DNA of 64,000 nucleotides from Roseateles_B sp041905785 (GTDB lineage Bacteria > Pseudomonadota > Gammaproteobacteria > Burkholderiales > Burkholderiaceae_C): the NCBI GenBank assembly GCA_041905785.1, contig JAYRKJ010000016.1, positions 62,001 to 126,000 of the forward strand. The letters are read 5' to 3'. Shown here in pieces: positions 62,426 to 64,000 of this stretch. Each line of letters begins with the position of its first letter. The first letter of the stretch is position 1. A model generated the notes under the pieces. The model was given only the letters and a program-made list of their open reading frames with translations, was not told the origin of the DNA and made no database searches. The position numbers and the translations under genes were made by a program.

Positions 62426-64000
62426 TCAGTGCCTGAAGTGGCGCACGCCGGTGAACACCATCGCCACGCCGCGCTCGTTGGCGGCGGCGATCACTTCCTC
62501 GTCGCGCATGGAACCGCCCGGCTGGATGACGCAGCTGGCGCCGGCGTCGGCCAGCACGTCCAGGCCGTCACGGAAGGGGAAGAAGGCGTCGCTCGCCACC
62601 ACCGAACCCTTGAGGTCCAGGCCGGCGTTGGCGGCCTTGATGGCGGCGATCTTGGTGGAGTCCACGCGGCTCATCTGGCCGGCACCCACGCCCAGGGTCA
62701 TGCCGCCGCCGCAGAAGACGATGGCATTGCTCTTGACGTACTGGGCCACGGTCCAGGCGAACATCAGGTCATCGAGCTGCTGCGCGCTGGGCTGCAGGGT
62801 CGTGACCACCTTCAGGTCGGACTTCTGCAGGAAGTGGTTGTCGGCGCTCTGCAGCAGCAGGCCGGAGCCGATGCGCTTGCTGTCGCCCAGGTTGCGGCCC
62901 TGCAGCCAGGGCGTGTCGCCGCCCGGGGGCAGGGCGATCTCCATCAGGCGGACGTTGACCTTGCTCTTGAAGATCTCGCGGGCCTCGGCCGTGAAGCCGG
63001 GGGCCATCAGCACCTCGACGAACTGCTTGGACACCAGTTCCGCCGCCGCGCCATCCACCTCGCGGTTGAAGGCGATGATGCCGCCGAAGGCGCTGGTCGG
63101 GTCGGTCTTGAAGGCCTTGGCATAGGCTTCGGCCGGCGTGGCGGCCACGGCCACGCCGCAGGGGTTGGCATGCTTGACGATCACGCAGGCCGGGGCCTGG
63201 AAGGACTTGACGCACTCCCAGGCGGCATCGGCGTCGGCGATGTTGTTGTAGGACAGTTCCTTGCCCTGCAGCTGCTTGCCCGTGACGATCGAGCCGGGGG
63301 CGGGGAAGAGGTCGCGGTAGAGGGCCGCGGTCTGGTGGCTGTTCTCGCCGTAGCGCAGGTCCTGCACCTTCACGAAGCAGCTGTTCATCTGGGCCGGATA
63401 GGCCGACAGCGAACCGTCGTCCTGGCGGGCGCTGAGGTAGTTGCTGATCGCGGCGTCGTACTGCGCGATGCGGTTGAAGGCGGCCACGCTGCAGGCGAAG
63501 CGGGTCTTGTCGCTGGTCTTGCCTGCGGCCTTGAGTTCTTCCAGCACGCCGGCGTACTGGCTGGCGTCGGTCAGCACCGTGACGTCCTTCCAGTTCTTGG
63601 CCGCGCTGCGCACCATGGCCGGACCGCCGATGTCGATGTTCTCGATGGCGTCTTCCAGCGTGCAGCCGGGCTTGGCCACGGTGGCCTCGAAGGGGTAGAG
63701 GTTGACAGCCAGGATGTCGATGGTGGCGATGCCGTGGTCGGCCAGCGCCTTCATGTGCTCGGGCACCTCGCGGCGGGCCAGCAGGCCGCCGTGGATCTTG
63801 GGGTGCAGGGTCTTGACGCGACCGTCCAGCATCTCGGGGAAGCCGGTGTGGTCCGCCACCTCGGTCACCGGCAGGCCGGCGTCGGCCAGCAGCTTGGCGG
63901 TACCGCCGGTGGAGAGCAGGCGCACGTTCAGGGCGTGCAGGGCCTTGGCGAAATCGACGATGCCGGTCTTGTCGGACACGGAGATCAGGGCAGTCAGTTG
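62426..64000 (-). CDS. purH: Bifunctional AICAR transformylase/IMP cyclohydrolase PurH (5' end cut by window edge)
   Basis: The last 525 codons are inside the window; the N-terminus, here QLTALISVSDKTG, begins just beyond the right edge. The cyclohydrolase domain has VSDKTGIVDFAKAL and STGGTAKLL; VKTLHPKIHGGLLA and NIDIGGPAMVRSAAKN follow. The transformylase domain shows LRYGENSHQTAALY, IVKHANPCGVAV, TSAFGGIIAFNREVD and SDAFFPFRDGLD, with the ending MVFTGVRHFRH. It performs the last two steps of IMP synthesis. The gene is intact as far as visible. Confidence 0.97.
   Translation of the reverse strand, partial: QLTALISVSDKTGIVDFAKALHALNVRLLSTGGTAKLLADAGLPVTEVADHTGFPEMLDGRVKTLHPKIHGGLLARREVPEHMKALADHGIATIDILAVNLYPFEATVAKPGCTLEDAIENIDIGGPAMVRSAAKNWKDVTVLTDASQYAGVLEELKAAGKTSDKTRFACSVAAFNRIAQYDAAISNYLSARQDDGSLSAYPAQMNSCFVKVQDLRYGENSHQTAALYRDLFPAPGSIVTGKQLQGKELSYNNIADADAAWECVKSFQAPACVIVKHANPCGVAVAATPAEAYAKAFKTDPTSAFGGIIAFNREVDGAAAELVSKQFVEVLMAPGFTAEAREIFKSKVNVRLMEIALPPGGDTPWLQGRNLGDSKRIGSGLLLQSADNHFLQKSDLKVVTTLQPSAQQLDDLMFAWTVAQYVKSNAIVFCGGGMTLGVGAGQMSRVDSTKIAAIKAANAGLDLKGSVVASDAFFPFRDGLDVLADAGASCVIQPGGSMRDEEVIAAANERGVAMVFTGVRHFRH

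Overview
The window is GC-rich chromosomal DNA with a strong G/C preference at third codon positions. It carries a complete division and cell wall (dcw) cluster in the order mraZ-rsmH-ftsL-ftsI-murE-murF-mraY-murD-ftsW-murG-murC-ddl-ftsQ-ftsA-ftsZ, followed by lpxC. The mDAP-type MurE, outer-membrane TonB receptors, a PEP-CTERM protein and LpxC show a Gram-negative organism. Gene content and protein style suggest a betaproteobacterium of the order Burkholderiales, possibly the Roseateles/Pelomonas/Rubrivivax group. The taxonomic call is inference; no rRNA gene is present.

Layout. (1) 1-9090, minus strand: a carbohydrate-type uptake locus. It has a LacI regulator, a TonB receptor operon (receptor, SapC-like protein, JmjC/cupin-like protein, flavin-dependent tryptophan halogenase-like protein) and the start of an ABC sugar-binding protein gene cut by the left edge. 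A shared palindrome, TGAAAGCGCTTTCA, lies at the promoters of the receptor and the binding protein, and a diverged copy lies in front of lacI. (2) 9460-15232: two coupled alpha/beta hydrolases, a secreted HExxH protein, a LysE exporter with a divergent MocR regulator, and the remnant of a VOC (glyoxalase-like) gene. (3) 15588-33900: the dcw cluster, with a good promoter overlapping a MraZ operator at the front and a terminator after ftsZ. Two intergenic gaps, mraY/murD and ftsQ/ftsA, are filled by a structured repeat. MurD carries an acidic insertion of about 105 residues. (4) 34035-40912: a histidine kinase without a partner, lpxC, a two-helix small membrane protein and a heterodimeric ABC exporter. 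(5) 41526-51045: secreted degradation functions, comprising an LTD/EEP/RTX extracellular nuclease, a PEP-CTERM protein and an M9 collagenase divergent from a second TonB receptor. (6) 51241-64000: a GNAT acetyltransferase, paired RNA helicases (RhlE-like and DbpA), ruvC with lipid-synthesis genes, a cupredoxin-like protein, a decaying run of small secreted-protein genes, an aldehyde dehydrogenase, a repeat-filled gap, and purH cut by the right edge.

The most striking signal that no gene explains is a short word, GGGTCAGGTCTTGC. Nine copies of its 13-base core, and four copies with only the fourth base changed, lie scattered through the window. They occur on both strands, mostly inside unrelated genes, in two main coding readings and across one stop codon. 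This looks like a DNA-level sequence tag comparable to a DNA-uptake or recombination signal. The second is a repeat with three hairpins whose outer stems differ between copies but stay complementary. No rRNA, tRNA or CRISPR array was seen.
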